From: Neisseria yangbaofengii | GTDB lineage: Bacteria; Pseudomonadota; Gammaproteobacteria; Burkholderiales; Neisseriaceae | DNA: 64,000 bases | NCBI RefSeq assembly: GCF_014898075.1 | Contig: NZ_CP062976.1 | Coordinates: 1-64,000 of the forward strand | Direction: 5' to 3' | Part shown: piece after piece, positions 10,916 to 18,946 of the stretch | Position numbering within the stretch: position 1 is the first letter of the stretch | Layout of the letters: every line of letters begins with the position of its first letter | The notes under the pieces: generated by a model | Seen by the model: only the letters and a program-made list of their open reading frames with translations | Database searches by the model: none | What the model was told of the DNA's origin: nothing | Translations under genes and position numbers: made by a program

Positions 10916-11722
10916 ATGGTTCGCACAATCCGCGCTGCCGCTGTGCAGATGATTTCCGCCACAGATCCCGATACCAACATCCAAACCATGCGCCGCTTGG
11001 TCAAAGAAGCCGCCGAAAAGGGCGCCGATTGGGTATTGCTGCCGGAATACTGGCCGATTATGGGTCGGCAGGATACCGATAAAATCGCCTGCGCCGAAAC
11101 CTTGGGCGAAGGCAAATTTCAGACGGCCTTAAGCGATGCGGCGCGTGAAAACCGGGTGATTTTGTTCGGCGGTACCATACCGTTAACCAGCGGTGAAGAC
11201 GGTAAAGTGATGAACACCATGCTGGCTTATGACCGCGGTGGCCGGCTTTTGATGCATTACCACAAAATGCACTTGTTCGGCTTTTCCGGTTTGGGCGAAC
11301 GCTATGCCGAAGCCGACACCATCACCGCGGGCAAGGAAGTGCCCGATTGGCAGGCGGACGGGCTGAACGTGGCGGCCGGCGTATGCTACGATTTGCGTTT
11401 CCCTGAATTTTTCCGCATGCAGGCACCGTTTGACGTATTGCTGCTGCCGGCGGCCTTTACCTACACCACCGGCGAAGCGCATTGGGAATTGCTGTTGCGC
11501 ACGCGGGCGGTGGAAAACCAATGTTACGTCGTGGCATCGGCGCAGGGTGGTAAACACGAAAGCGGACGGCGCACCTTCGGCCACAGCATGATTATCGACC
11601 CGTGGGGGGAAGTGCTGGCGGTATTGCCGGAAGGCGAAGGCGTGGTGGCGGCGGATTTGGACGCGAGCCGTCTGAACAGCGTGCGCACGCGTTTACCGGC
11701 CTTGCAGCACCGTTTGCTTTAA
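10916..11722 (+). CDS. Carbon-nitrogen hydrolase (nitrilase/Nit family)
   Basis: 268 residues with the family catalytic triad: Glu44 (LLPEYW), Lys117 (HYHKMHLF) and Cys157 (GVCYDLRFPE). This subgroup resembles Nit1-type amidases that hydrolyse deaminated glutathione, a metabolite-repair role; the substrate is inferred from family only. The ribosome-binding site AAGGAAA is formed partly from the end of a DUS just upstream. Another DUS is embedded in the coding sequence at 11117-11128, encoding FQTAL. The gene stands alone between a divergent porin fragment and ruvC. Confidence 0.88.
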   Translation: MVRTIRAAAVQMISATDPDTNIQTMRRLVKEAAEKGADWVLLPEYWPIMGRQDTDKIACAETLGEGKFQTALSDAARENRVILFGGTIPLTSGEDGKVMNTMLAYDRGGRLLMHYHKMHLFGFSGLGERYAEADTITAGKEVPDWQADGLNVAAGVCYDLRFPEFFRMQAPFDVLLLPAAFTYTTGEAHWELLLRTRAVENQCYVVASAQGGKHESGRRTFGHSMIIDPWGEVLAVLPEGEGVVAADLDASRLNSVRTRLPALQHRLL

Positions 11723-11756
11723 ATATAAGGCCGTCTGAAACCGATTCAGACAGTCT

Positions 11757-11899
11757 GAGACCTTTTCAAAATCCCCATCTTTGGCACATTTCTTCGTTAT
11801 ACGCTGCTTGAAAGCTTGTCTATCTTCATGATATGCCTGCGCTTTCTGTGCTGCTATGGCTTCAAACTGTGCTCAAATCCGAGGTTTTGCAAAGGTCTC
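11757..11899. mobile_element. Miniature element with IS5-family-like ends (copy 2)
   Basis: 143-bp element from GAGACCTTTTCAAAA to TTTTGCAAAGGTCTC. It shares CCCCATCTTTGGC and the CTGTGCTGCT region with copy 1 (7961-8089). A decayed DUS pair lies to its left. Its right end is 26 bases before the ruvC start, so it occupies the ruvC leader and may carry the promoter. Confidence 0.75.
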
Positions 11900-11925
11900 A
11901 GCCCATTTTCCCAAGCTTTGATGAA

Positions 11926-12468
11926 ATGAATAAGAAACCCATCCGCATTTTAGGCATTGACCCCGGCAGCCGCATAACCGGTTTCGGCGTGATTGACGTA
12001 TATGGCCGCGAACACAGCTACGTTGCTTCCGGCTGCATCAAAACCATTCCCGGTGACGAACTGGCCGGCCGCATCGGCGTGATTTGCGAACACATCAACG
12101 AAATCATTGATGTGTACCAACCCAACCAAACCGCCATCGAACAGGTATTCGTCAACGTTAATCCGGCGGCAACGCTGATGCTGGGGCAGGCGCGTGGTGC
12201 AGCGATTGCAACCATGGTGTTGCGTGGTTTGCCGGTGTATGAATACACCGCGTTGCAGGTCAAGCAGGCGGTGGTCGGGCAGGGCAAGGCGGCGAAAGAA
12301 CAGGTGCAGCATATGGTGGTGCAGATGCTGGGGTTGTCGGGTACGCCGCAAGCCGATGCAGCGGACGGGTTGGCCGTGGCGCTCACCCATGCGCTGCGCA
12401 ATCATGGTTTGGCCAATCAAATCAACCGCAATGGCTTGCAGATTAAGGGCGGGCGGTTTCATGGTTGA
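11926..12468 (+). CDS. ruvC: Holliday junction endonuclease RuvC
   Basis: 180 residues, normal for RuvC, which cuts Holliday junctions symmetrically with RuvAB during recombination. The start [17 protein letters not shown] carries the first catalytic Asp; [11 protein letters not shown] carries the catalytic Glu, and [13 protein letters not shown] the C-terminal acidic pair. The start at 11926 fits the family N-terminus. No clear ribosome-binding site is visible, and the upstream 26 bases run straight into a miniature element. Confidence 0.95.
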   Translation: MNKKPIRILGIDPGSRITGFGVIDVYGREHSYVASGCIKTIPGDELAGRIGVICEHINEIIDVYQPNQTAIEQVFVNVNPAATLMLGQARGAAIATMVLRGLPVYEYTALQVKQAVVGQGKAAKEQVQHMVVQMLGLSGTPQADAADGLAVALTHALRNHGLANQINRNGLQIKGGRFHG

Positions 12469-12859
12469 GGCCGTCCGAAAAGATTGGATAAGCATACGGG
12501 CGAGTGAAACATACGGTCGGCGAAGTGAAAAAGTCATACAGGCGGCGCGCCCGACGGGTAGGGTGGGCATTTATGCCCGCCGGATACCGTTTAAAACCAG
12601 CGGTAATCTTAAACCGGAAGATTGCGTGGGCAGCGAGTGCTTTACCGCTACTCAAACGGTTTGAAAGCGTCTGGAAATCGCAAATTAAGGCTTTGATAAA
12701 TTGATGAATTAAAACAATAATTATTAATATCAATAAATTATAGTGAATCCGCTATAACAGCCGTCGGCTGTCGGTGGGTAAGGCCGGATTCTCTGAAAAA
12801 TTACTATTCACTAAAAAATCAGGCCGTCTGAAAGCAGCAAAATTTCAGACGGTCTTTGC
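12469..12859. other. Gene-free region after ruvC
   Basis: About 390 bases without a supportable gene. It contains a mutated DUS (AGGCCGTCCGAA) straight after the ruvC stop, the inverted repeat GGTGGGCATTTATGCCCGCC (12562-12581), a collapsed Correia palindrome (12740-12757) and a DUS at 12822-12833 with a degenerate inverse partner (TTCAGACGGTCT, 12844-12855). Confidence 0.5.
12740..12757. repeat. 18-bp palindrome, collapsed Correia termini (second copy)
   Basis: TATAGTGAATCCGCTATA, the same size and plan as the palindrome at 5779-5796, with one arm mismatch. Confidence 0.45.
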
Positions 12860-12868
12860 TGTTATAAT
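12860..12868 (+). promoter_or_regulatory. Extended -10 promoter of the acyltransferase gene
   Basis: TGTTATAAT, an extended -10 (TGn then TATAAT), 32 bases before the start codon and right after a degenerate DUS arm. No -35 is evident. The ispB promoter at 58815 has the same design. Confidence 0.55.
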
Positions 12869-12899
12869 AACCACACTTAACATACAGGCCGTCCGAATA

Positions 12900-13769
12900 A
12901 TGAAATTTGCTTTTTTTATTTTGTATCTGGTGCAGCTTTTGCCTTTCAAGCTGATCCACAAAATCGCCGATGCGGTGGGTTGGCTGGCGTATTACGCCGT
13001 GAAACCGCGCCGTAAAGTCGGGCTGGTGAACCTGAAAAAATGTTTTCCCGAGTGGAACGATGAAAAGCGTGAAGCGGTATTGAAACGCCATTTCCAACAC
13101 ATGGCCAAACTGATGTTTGAATACGGCCTGTATTGGTACGCCCCTGCCGAACGGTTGCGCAGCTTGGTGCGCTATGAGAACAAACATTATCTTGATGATG
13201 CTTTGGCTGCGGGCGAAAAAGTGATTTTGCTTTATCCGCACTTTACCGCGTTTGAAATGGCGGTGTACACGCTCAATCAAGATGTGCCGCTGACCAGCAT
13301 GTATTCGCATCAGAAAAACAAAGCGGTAGACGAGCAGATTTTAAAAGGCCGCCACCGCTACGATAATGTGTTTCTGATTGGCCGTACGGAAGGCCTTCGC
13401 GCGATTATCAAGCATTTGCGCAAAAGCGATGCGCCGTTTCTGTATCTGCCCGATCAGGATTTCGGCCGCAATGACTCGATTTTTGTCGATTTCTTTGGTG
13501 TTCCCACTGCCACCATTACCGGGTTGGGCCGCATTGCCGGTATGGCCAAAGCCAAAGTGATTCCGGCGGTACCGTTTCGAGAGGCCGATAATACCGTGAC
13601 ATTGCGTTTTTACGAGCCGTGGGAACATTTTCCCGGCGAGGATGTGGCCGCCGACACCCAACGCATGAACGACTTCATTGAAGCGCGTGCGCGTGAAATT
13701 CCCGAGCAGTATTTTTGGTTGCACAAGCGGTTTAAAACCCGTCCGGAAGGCGAAGCAGGGTTTTATTGA
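12900..13769 (+). CDS. lpxL: Lipid A late acyltransferase (LpxL/HtrB family)
   Basis: 289 residues. The family transfers a secondary acyl chain to lipid A at the inner-membrane surface. An N-terminal hydrophobic segment (FAFFILYLVQLLPF) anchors the protein, and the catalytic HX4E/D box is seen in YPHFTAFEMAVY; LPDQDFGRNDSIFVDFFG and the C-terminal YFWLHKRFKTRP are also typical. The start at 12900 is the first Met followed by the membrane anchor; a longer frame upstream is unsupported. LpxL1 versus LpxL2 cannot be decided with certainty. A hairpin terminator follows. Confidence 0.88.
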   Translation: MKFAFFILYLVQLLPFKLIHKIADAVGWLAYYAVKPRRKVGLVNLKKCFPEWNDEKREAVLKRHFQHMAKLMFEYGLYWYAPAERLRSLVRYENKHYLDDALAAGEKVILLYPHFTAFEMAVYTLNQDVPLTSMYSHQKNKAVDEQILKGRHRYDNVFLIGRTEGLRAIIKHLRKSDAPFLYLPDQDFGRNDSIFVDFFGVPTATITGLGRIAGMAKAKVIPAVPFREADNTVTLRFYEPWEHFPGEDVAADTQRMNDFIEARAREIPEQYFWLHKRFKTRPEGEAGFY

Positions 13770-13791
13770 TTACATACAGTTACAAAAAATC

Positions 13792-13821
13792 AAGGTTTGG
13801 TGGCTGCCGAACCTTTTTTGT
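13792..13821 (+). terminator. Rho-independent terminator after lpxL
   Basis: Stem AAGGTTTGG / CCGAACCTT with a short loop, then a run of six or more T. Confidence 0.75.
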
Positions 13822-14173
13822 TTCTGTTTAATCGAGCAGGGTTGATATTTATTCATACAAGGCCGTATGTAAGAAAAGCGCGGTATGCCTTATTCCAAAG
13901 GAAATCAAGCAGCCTGAAAATTTGGATAATGACGGTAAAATCATCTGTGTCATTTAAGTTTCATATAAGCCGAATATTTAATTAATATATTAAATTTAAT
14001 ATTTTTTAAAAACAATAAGTTATAAAAAATTAGTTTAAATTTAAATATATTATTTTTTTTAGATAAGATTTTAAATTTTAAATTTTTAGAAAAATCGGTA
14101 TTTTATTTTTCTAAAATCAAATTTTAGAAATTATTTTAAGATTCTTTGGTTCTTAGGGAAATATACTATTTTT

Positions 14174-14457
14174 AGAAGGGAAAGGGAATTTTTCAAAAAA
14201 AGACTTGGCAAGCACATTAAAAACGCGTACATTTCGCTACATTGAGTTACAAGATGTTCAGCCAGCAAGTCTGAATATCGCCCCGTTCCCTTAACGGGCG
14301 TTTTGCCGGTGCGGTTTCTGCCGATGAAACGACTGTTTATTAATGCAGAGTTGAGCTGCATTAATAAAGCCGCAGGCGAGAGCCTGTATTGTTTGTGAAG
14401 CGTAAATCTCTGATTTGAGGTATTGAGGCAATCCTGTGGGGGGTTGCCTCTTTTTTT
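14174..14457 (+). ncRNA. Candidate structured small RNA, family not recognised
   Basis: A gene-free stretch with dense RNA-like structure. A long-range pairing AGACTTG (14201-14207) with CAAGTCT (14266-14272) is followed by three hairpins: 14279-14300 (CGCC/CGTT with AACGGGCG), 14336-14368 (13 perfect pairs, TTTATTAATGCAG with CTGCATTAATAAA) and 14373-14386 (CAGGC-GAGA-GCCTG, a GNRA loop). The end is a strong terminator: GAGGCAA/TTGCCTC then T7 (14425-14457). A TATACT at 14162 could be the -10. No ORF fits. It does not match tmRNA, RNase P RNA, SRP RNA or a riboswitch I know; a 6S RNA was considered but not supported. The 5' end is a guess. The AT-rich stretch 13822-14160 before it shows nothing else. 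Confidence 0.55.
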
Positions 14458-14507
14458 ATCCGCGGCTTCGTGTCACAATGTCCGTATCCTGACTCGAGGA
14501 ACATGCC

Positions 14508-15302
14508 ATGACCCCGATACTCGCTTTTGATATTGAAACCATTCCCGATGTCAACGGCATCCGTCTGCTTTACGATTTGCCGCAAAGCGTGACGGATGAC
14601 GAAGTGGTGTTGTTTGCCCGGCAAAAACGACGCGCGCAAAACGGCAGCGATTTTATGCAGCATCATCTGCATCAAGTGGTGGCGATTTCGTGCTGTATGC
14701 GTTGGGGCAGCGAGAAGATCCATGTCGGTACCATCGGCGAAATCGATGACAGAGAAGAAACGGTGATTGCCAAGTTTTTCGAGTTGATTGAAAACCACAC
14801 GCCGCAGCTGGTGAGCTGGAACGGCGGCGGTTTCGATCTGCCGGTATTGCATTATCGCGCCATGATACACGGCATAGCCGCCGCACGTTATTGGGACATG
14901 GGCGAGGGCGATTTCGGCGACAGCCGCGATTTCAAATGGAACAACTACATCAGCCGCTACCACAACCGCCATTGCGATTTGATGGATTTGCTCGCGCTGT
15001 ATCAACCGCGTGCCAACGTGCCGCTGGACGACATGGCCAAGCTGTGCGGTTTCCCCGGTAAATTGGGCATGGACGGCAGCAAAGTGTGGGAAGCGTATTA
15101 TCAAGGCCGTCTGAAAGACATCCGCGATTATTGCGAAACCGATGCCGCCAATACCTATTTGATGTATCTTCGCTTCCGCCTGATGAGCGGTGCCTTGGAC
15201 AGCGACGAATATGAAGTCGAAGTGAAACGTTTGAAAAACTATCTTAAAGAACAAGCCGAGGATAAACTGCATTGGCAGGAATTTGTCGGTCAATGGCGAT
15301 GA
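14508..15302 (+). CDS. Predicted 3'-5' exonuclease, PolB-like DEDDy fold
   Basis: 264 residues. This is a stand-alone exonuclease domain related to the proofreading domain of family B polymerases. The DEDDy motifs are visible: FDIETIP (ExoI), SWNGGGFDLPVL (ExoII) and DYCETDAANTYLMY (ExoIII). The HLHQVVAISCC and DLMDLLALYQPRA segments are typical of this family. The biological role (repair or nucleic acid turnover) is not established. A DUS is embedded in the reading frame at 15103-15114, encoding GRLK. AGGAAC acts as ribosome-binding site; the putative small RNA terminator is 50 bases upstream. Confidence 0.85.
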   Translation: MTPILAFDIETIPDVNGIRLLYDLPQSVTDDEVVLFARQKRRAQNGSDFMQHHLHQVVAISCCMRWGSEKIHVGTIGEIDDREETVIAKFFELIENHTPQLVSWNGGGFDLPVLHYRAMIHGIAAARYWDMGEGDFGDSRDFKWNNYISRYHNRHCDLMDLLALYQPRANVPLDDMAKLCGFPGKLGMDGSKVWEAYYQGRLKDIRDYCETDAANTYLMYLRFRLMSGALDSDEYEVEVKRLKNYLKEQAEDKLHWQEFVGQWR

Positions 15303-15313
15303 ATGTTGGCAAC

Positions 15314-15349
15314 AGGCCGTCTGAAACTTAATCATGTTTCAGGCGGCCT
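15314..15349. terminator. DUS-pair terminator, one arm altered
   Basis: AGGCCGTCTGAA and TTCAGGCGGCCT with a 12-nt loop; the second arm has one transition that still allows a G-T pair. Confidence 0.65.
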
Positions 15350-15406
15350 TTTACTATCAACGCTTAATCAGGTAAACTCGTTTTTTTGTTCACGTTACCG
15401 TCCGTC

Positions 15407-16288
15407 ATGTCTGCCATCCCCCCCCTCAAACAAATCACCCTTATCGGCGTCGGGCTGATAGGCGGCTCGTTTGTGTTGGATTTGAAACGCTTGGGAATGG
15501 TGGAAACCGTAGTAGGCATCGATTTAAACCGTGAAAACCTTGACCGCGCGCTGGAGCGGCGCGTGATAGATGCCGCGTTTACCGAAATCAATGCCGAGAG
15601 CGTTGGCGGGGCGGATTTGGTGTTGATTGCCACGCCGGTATCGACCCTGCCGGCAATTTGTCAGGCCGTCAAACGGTTTTTGCGGGCGGATGCGCTGGTA
15701 TCGGATGTAGGCAGCACCAAGCAAATCGCCGTCGAAGCCTTCCGCACTTATCTGCCCGAGCATTTGCCGCGCTGTATTGCCGCGCACCCGATTGCCGGTT
15801 CCGACCGTCACGGCGCGTTGGCGGCGCAATTCGGTCTTTATCAAGATAAAAAGCTGATTATTACGCCGCACGGCGACGAGCATTCAGACGGCCTTGAGCG
15901 GCTTGAATCGCTGTGGCAGGCAGTGGGGGCGAAAACGTTTCGTTTAAGCGCGGCTGAACACGATGCCATTTTTGCCGCCGTGTCGCATATGCCGCATTTG
16001 TTGGCTTTTGCTTTTGTACACGAAATTTTCGATCATCCCGACGGGCGAGCTTACCTGAGCTTTGCCGCCTCCGGCTTCCGTGATTTTACCCGCATCGCGT
16101 CCAGCCATCCGGCGATTTGGACGGACATTTGTTTAGCCAATAAAAACAGCCTGCAGGATTTAATCGGCGGTATCCGTCGGCAATTGGATACGTTGGAGCA
16201 TCTGTTGGCAGCCGGGAACAAAGCGGCGCTGTACACTTATTTTGAGGAAGCCAAAAACACACGCGATGAGTGGTTGAAAGGGCAGTAG
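15407..16288 (+). CDS. tyrA: Prephenate dehydrogenase
   Basis: 293 residues. It oxidises prephenate to 4-hydroxyphenylpyruvate with NAD+ in tyrosine biosynthesis. A Rossmann fold starts at ITLIGVGLIGGSFVLDLKR; VSDVGSTK, AAHPIAGSDRHG and the AVSHMPHLLAFA / FRDFTRIASSHPAIW blocks are family signatures. The ATG at 15407 is preferred over a TTG seven codons earlier. Codons 4-7 contain an unbroken run of eight C (15418-15425), a homopolymer of the kind that slips in Neisseria. A DUS within the frame (15885-15895) encodes SDGL. Confidence 0.93.
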   Translation: MSAIPPLKQITLIGVGLIGGSFVLDLKRLGMVETVVGIDLNRENLDRALERRVIDAAFTEINAESVGGADLVLIATPVSTLPAICQAVKRFLRADALVSDVGSTKQIAVEAFRTYLPEHLPRCIAAHPIAGSDRHGALAAQFGLYQDKKLIITPHGDEHSDGLERLESLWQAVGAKTFRLSAAEHDAIFAAVSHMPHLLAFAFVHEIFDHPDGRAYLSFAASGFRDFTRIASSHPAIWTDICLANKNSLQDLIGGIRRQLDTLEHLLAAGNKAALYTYFEEAKNTRDEWLKGQ

Positions 16289-16303
16289 TTGTAAGAAATA
16301 ACA

Positions 16304-16337
16304 AGGCCGTCTGAAAGCAAATACTTTCAGACGGCCT
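16304..16337. terminator. Bidirectional DUS terminator, tyrA / nnrS
   Basis: Perfect inverted DUS with a 10-nt loop between two convergent genes, placed to stop transcription from both sides. Confidence 0.8.
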
Positions 16338-16351
16338 TTAGTTTAGATCGC

Positions 16352-17509
16352 TTAACCCGGTCTGCCGTCGGCGCGCGGACGAATCAGCCAGGGAATGTAT
16401 TTCCACGCGTAAAGCAGCAGCGCGGCGGCAAACAGCGCAGCCGACAAGCGGATGCTGTGGGTATAAGCCGTGCCGTGAACGAAAGTCGCCAAAATGCGCA
16501 CCAAGGTGGAGGCAATCATTAACCAAAATGCCACCGGCACCGATTTGGGCGGCGGATAGATCGCGTTGCCGGTGTGGCCGAGCGCGGTGCGCGCCATCAT
16601 GCCCAAGGTCAACACGCCAATGCCGCCCACGCCGATTAAGTGCACGCCCAAATTCAGGAACGATGGTGCGAAGTAGGAAATGCCGACCGCCATCAAGCCT
16701 AATCCGGTGAAGAAATAGCCGGCGAACAAAATCCACAGCATCGGTTCTTTCAACACATCGTTATGCCACCAACGATATACCTGTACCAAGCTGATGATAC
16801 CCGCGGTGAAAGAAAACAGGGCAGCCAGCGGCAACAGCATTTGGTGCGCCATCAGCATGGCGGCCGACATCGGCAGCCACAAAGAAGCATGGCCGACCCA
16901 TTGCGGGCTGGAGATTTGCGGGATATTCAAGCGTTTCGATGTGAAAAACGAGATAATGCGCATGCCGATTAAGCCGATAAAACCGGCTACCATAATCAGG
17001 CCGGATTGCAGGCCGGTCAATAAGGCAGCGGGGTCAAACGGGCTGAGTTGGCGGTGAAAAGCAACATGAGTGCCGCCCAACACGAAAATGGCGAATACGG
17101 CCACATAGTTGCGTTTGTTTTTGGTGCGGAACACCGGCAATGCCATGCACAACGCACCATACCAAAAGAAAATGGTGCCGAAAATGCCGCTGGCCGCCGC
17201 ACCCCAGCCGGGAATAAACACGCAAATGCGTGCCGAAAGCCAAAACGCGGTTAGGCCGGCCAACACTGCGCCGCGGGTCGGCGACCGGCCGGTCCAAGTA
17301 GCGACGGCGGTGAGCAGGAACGCAATCACCACCAAGCCGGCATAGCCCCAAATCATTTCATGTGCGTGCCAGTAAAAGCCGGGCAGCTCGGGCGTGCCTT
17401 GATAGCCGAAGCCCCACAGTAAAATCGATAGCGCACCGTAAAGGGCGGCCAGTGAATAAAACGGGCGGAAAGCCATAGCCCAAACGGGGTGTTTGAACAA
17501 TGCGTTCAT
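16352..17509 (-). CDS. nnrS: NnrS family haem-copper membrane protein
   Basis: 385 residues with about twelve hydrophobic segments, the plan of NnrS. This inner-membrane family protects cells from nitric oxide and the iron-nitrosyl species it forms. Conserved parts include MAFRPFYSLAALYG, FYWHAHEMIWGYAG, GTHVAFH and GVGGIGVLTLGMMARTALGHTGN, which contain the conserved His residues. CAAGGAACC gives the ribosome-binding site. It lies downstream of the hemerythrin gene on the same strand and divergently from nsrR, so an NsrR-controlled nitrosative stress unit is likely. Confidence 0.92.
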   Translation of the reverse strand: MNALFKHPVWAMAFRPFYSLAALYGALSILLWGFGYQGTPELPGFYWHAHEMIWGYAGLVVIAFLLTAVATWTGRSPTRGAVLAGLTAFWLSARICVFIPGWGAAASGIFGTIFFWYGALCMALPVFRTKNKRNYVAVFAIFVLGGTHVAFHRQLSPFDPAALLTGLQSGLIMVAGFIGLIGMRIISFFTSKRLNIPQISSPQWVGHASLWLPMSAAMLMAHQMLLPLAALFSFTAGIISLVQVYRWWHNDVLKEPMLWILFAGYFFTGLGLMAVGISYFAPSFLNLGVHLIGVGGIGVLTLGMMARTALGHTGNAIYPPPKSVPVAFWLMIASTLVRILATFVHGTAYTHSIRLSAALFAAALLLYAWKYIPWLIRPRADGRPG

Positions 17510-17546
17510 GGTGGTTCCTTGATTGATTATGGTGAATGGTGTAGAT

Positions 17547-17573
17547 AGGCCGTCTGAAAGTTTCAGACGGCCT
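17547..17573. other. DUS pair between hemerythrin and nnrS genes
   Basis: Perfect inverted DUS with a 3-nt loop. It may attenuate read-through from the hemerythrin gene into nnrS. Confidence 0.7.
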
Positions 17574-17584
17574 TGTCCGTATGT

Positions 17585-17962
17585 TTAGGCAGTTGCACCG
17601 TCCAAGTAAGGCTCAACGGCAGGGAAAAGCTCGCGCTCTTCGAAGCGGGCATGGTCGCGCAGGGTGGTGGCGAATTCTTGGTTCCATGCTTCGCTGGTGT
17701 AATCGGGTTGCGCCATCATTTGGCGTAATTTAGTGTGGTCGTTTTCAAAACGCGTGCGCAGTTCAGGCGCAATATTCGGCCAATGCGGGGCAAGCTGGTT
17801 TTCTTCTTCCTGAAAATGTTGCGCCAATTCAACAAAATGCGGCTCGAGTTCGGCTTGATGGCTTTCAGACGGCGTGCGCAGGATACGCACGCACAAAGAA
17901 AGGGAATGATGGTGTTCGCGCGAGAGTTCAATCAGTGCAGGATGGCGTTTTAATGGTTTCAT
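17585..17962 (-). CDS. Hemerythrin HHE domain protein
   Basis: 125 residues forming one hemerythrin-like four-helix bundle. Putative diiron ligands are in LSREHHHSLSLC, FVELAQHFQEEENQL, FENDHTKLR and LRDHARFEERELFP. Proteins of this type bind oxygen or nitric oxide, or repair iron centres. It is shorter than the RIC/YtfE (DnrN) repair protein of about 220 residues and lacks its N-terminal domain. A DUS is read through in frame and encodes PSES. The palindromic operator 40 bases upstream and nsrR beyond it suggest nitric-oxide control. Confidence 0.8.
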   Translation of the reverse strand: MKPLKRHPALIELSREHHHSLSLCVRILRTPSESHQAELEPHFVELAQHFQEEENQLAPHWPNIAPELRTRFENDHTKLRQMMAQPDYTSEAWNQEFATTLRDHARFEERELFPAVEPYLDGATA

Positions 17963-18001
17963 AATCGGCGGTTCGTGTCGGATTTTACTGGATTAATTTA
18001 T

Positions 18002-18024
18002 AAGTTTCATATATTATGAAACTT
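18002..18024. promoter_or_regulatory. Likely NsrR operator
   Basis: Perfect inverted repeat AAGTTTCATA-N3-TATGAAACTT. It matches the layout of NsrR sites (AAG..GCAT-N-ATGC..CTT, about 23 bp). It lies between the divergent hemerythrin gene (start 17962) and nsrR (start 18129), and could control both. Confidence 0.72.
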
Positions 18025-18128
18025 AATTCTATATAAAGTCAAACACATACCGCCCCAATTGTATGATGACTCATTAGAGCGGCTGATTTTAAATAACAAA
18101 TACAACCCGATTCAGAACAGAGATCGTT

Positions 18129-18674
18129 ATGTATCTAACCCAGCATACAGATTACGGATTGCGCGTTTTAATCTATACCGCCATCAACGATGACTCGTTG
18201 GTCAACATTAGCACTATTGCCGATACTTACGGCATTTCTAAAAGCCATTTGATGAAAGTGGTGACTGCCTTGGTAAAAGGCGGCTTTCTTACCAGCGTCC
18301 GCGGTAAAGGTGGCGGATTAAAGCTGGCTATGACTGCAGACAAAATCAACATCGGCGCCGTCATAAGGCATTTGGAACCTATGCAGCTGGTTGAATGCAT
18401 GGGCAATAACAATGATTGCCTGATTACCCCGTCTTGCCGCTTGGCCGGTATTCTTGGCGGTGCGATTAAATCGTTTTTCAACTACCTTGATGGTTTTACA
18501 CTGGAAGATTTGTTGAACAAGCCGACCTACGATTTGCTGTATTTCCCTAAAATCGACATCATGCCCGAGCAAGATTCTGTAGAGGTTATGCCGACGGCTC
18601 TGCCTGAAAACCTGGAACATGTACCGGAGAAAGTGGCACAGCCGGGTACTATTCGCATTGATGCGGCGAACTGA
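18129..18674 (+). CDS. nsrR: Nitric-oxide-sensing Rrf2 repressor NsrR
   Basis: 181 residues. The N-terminal winged helix of the Rrf2 family (MYLTQHTDYGLRVLIYTA, ISKSHLMKVV, VRGKGGGLKL) is followed by the cluster-binding cysteines Cys90, Cys97 and Cys103, the spacing of NsrR. NO destroys the Fe-S cluster and releases DNA. The gonococcal protein is about 146 residues; here a C-terminal tail of some 35 residues rich in Pro, Glu and Val is added. An operator sits upstream, and target genes are divergent. Confidence 0.92.
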   Translation: MYLTQHTDYGLRVLIYTAINDDSLVNISTIADTYGISKSHLMKVVTALVKGGFLTSVRGKGGGLKLAMTADKINIGAVIRHLEPMQLVECMGNNNDCLITPSCRLAGILGGAIKSFFNYLDGFTLEDLLNKPTYDLLYFPKIDIMPEQDSVEVMPTALPENLEHVPEKVAQPGTIRIDAAN

Positions 18675-18806
18675 GTTTAGACATCATTGCTTAAGCACAG
18701 TGGTTCGGCATAAAAATTTGGCGCTATGCCAGTAACTTTATATTTCTTCCAACGGCTTTATTTCCGATACATTGCCGAAATAAAGCCGTTTGTTTTAGCT
18801 TGACAA

Positions 18807-18825
18807 GAGAATGAATATCATATTC
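18807..18825. promoter_or_regulatory. Candidate Fur box upstream of tonB
   Basis: GAGAATGAATATCATATTC matches the 19-bp Fur consensus at 14 positions. It lies 122 bases before tonB, whose operon is iron-repressed in many bacteria. The rest of 18675-18946 is AT-rich and holds no gene. Confidence 0.6.
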
Positions 18826-18946
18826 AGTCTGTTTTAATTTAATGATTTTTAAAGTAATTATTTGAATGGTAATAAACCTGCTATCGGACTGAATTGTGTA
18901 AAAATAAGTTGCAAACAGGAATAATTGCTATTACCATGCGCATACT

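Noticed and set aside
12562-12581. GGTGGGCATTTATGCCCGCC as a terminator of ruvC
   Set aside because: The hairpin is good but lies about 90 bases downstream with no T run; it is more like a dispersed repeat.
14174-14457. Naming the structured RNA as 6S, tmRNA, RNase P RNA or SRP RNA
   Set aside because: Expected conserved segments of these RNAs are not visible; only generic hairpins and a terminator can be supported.
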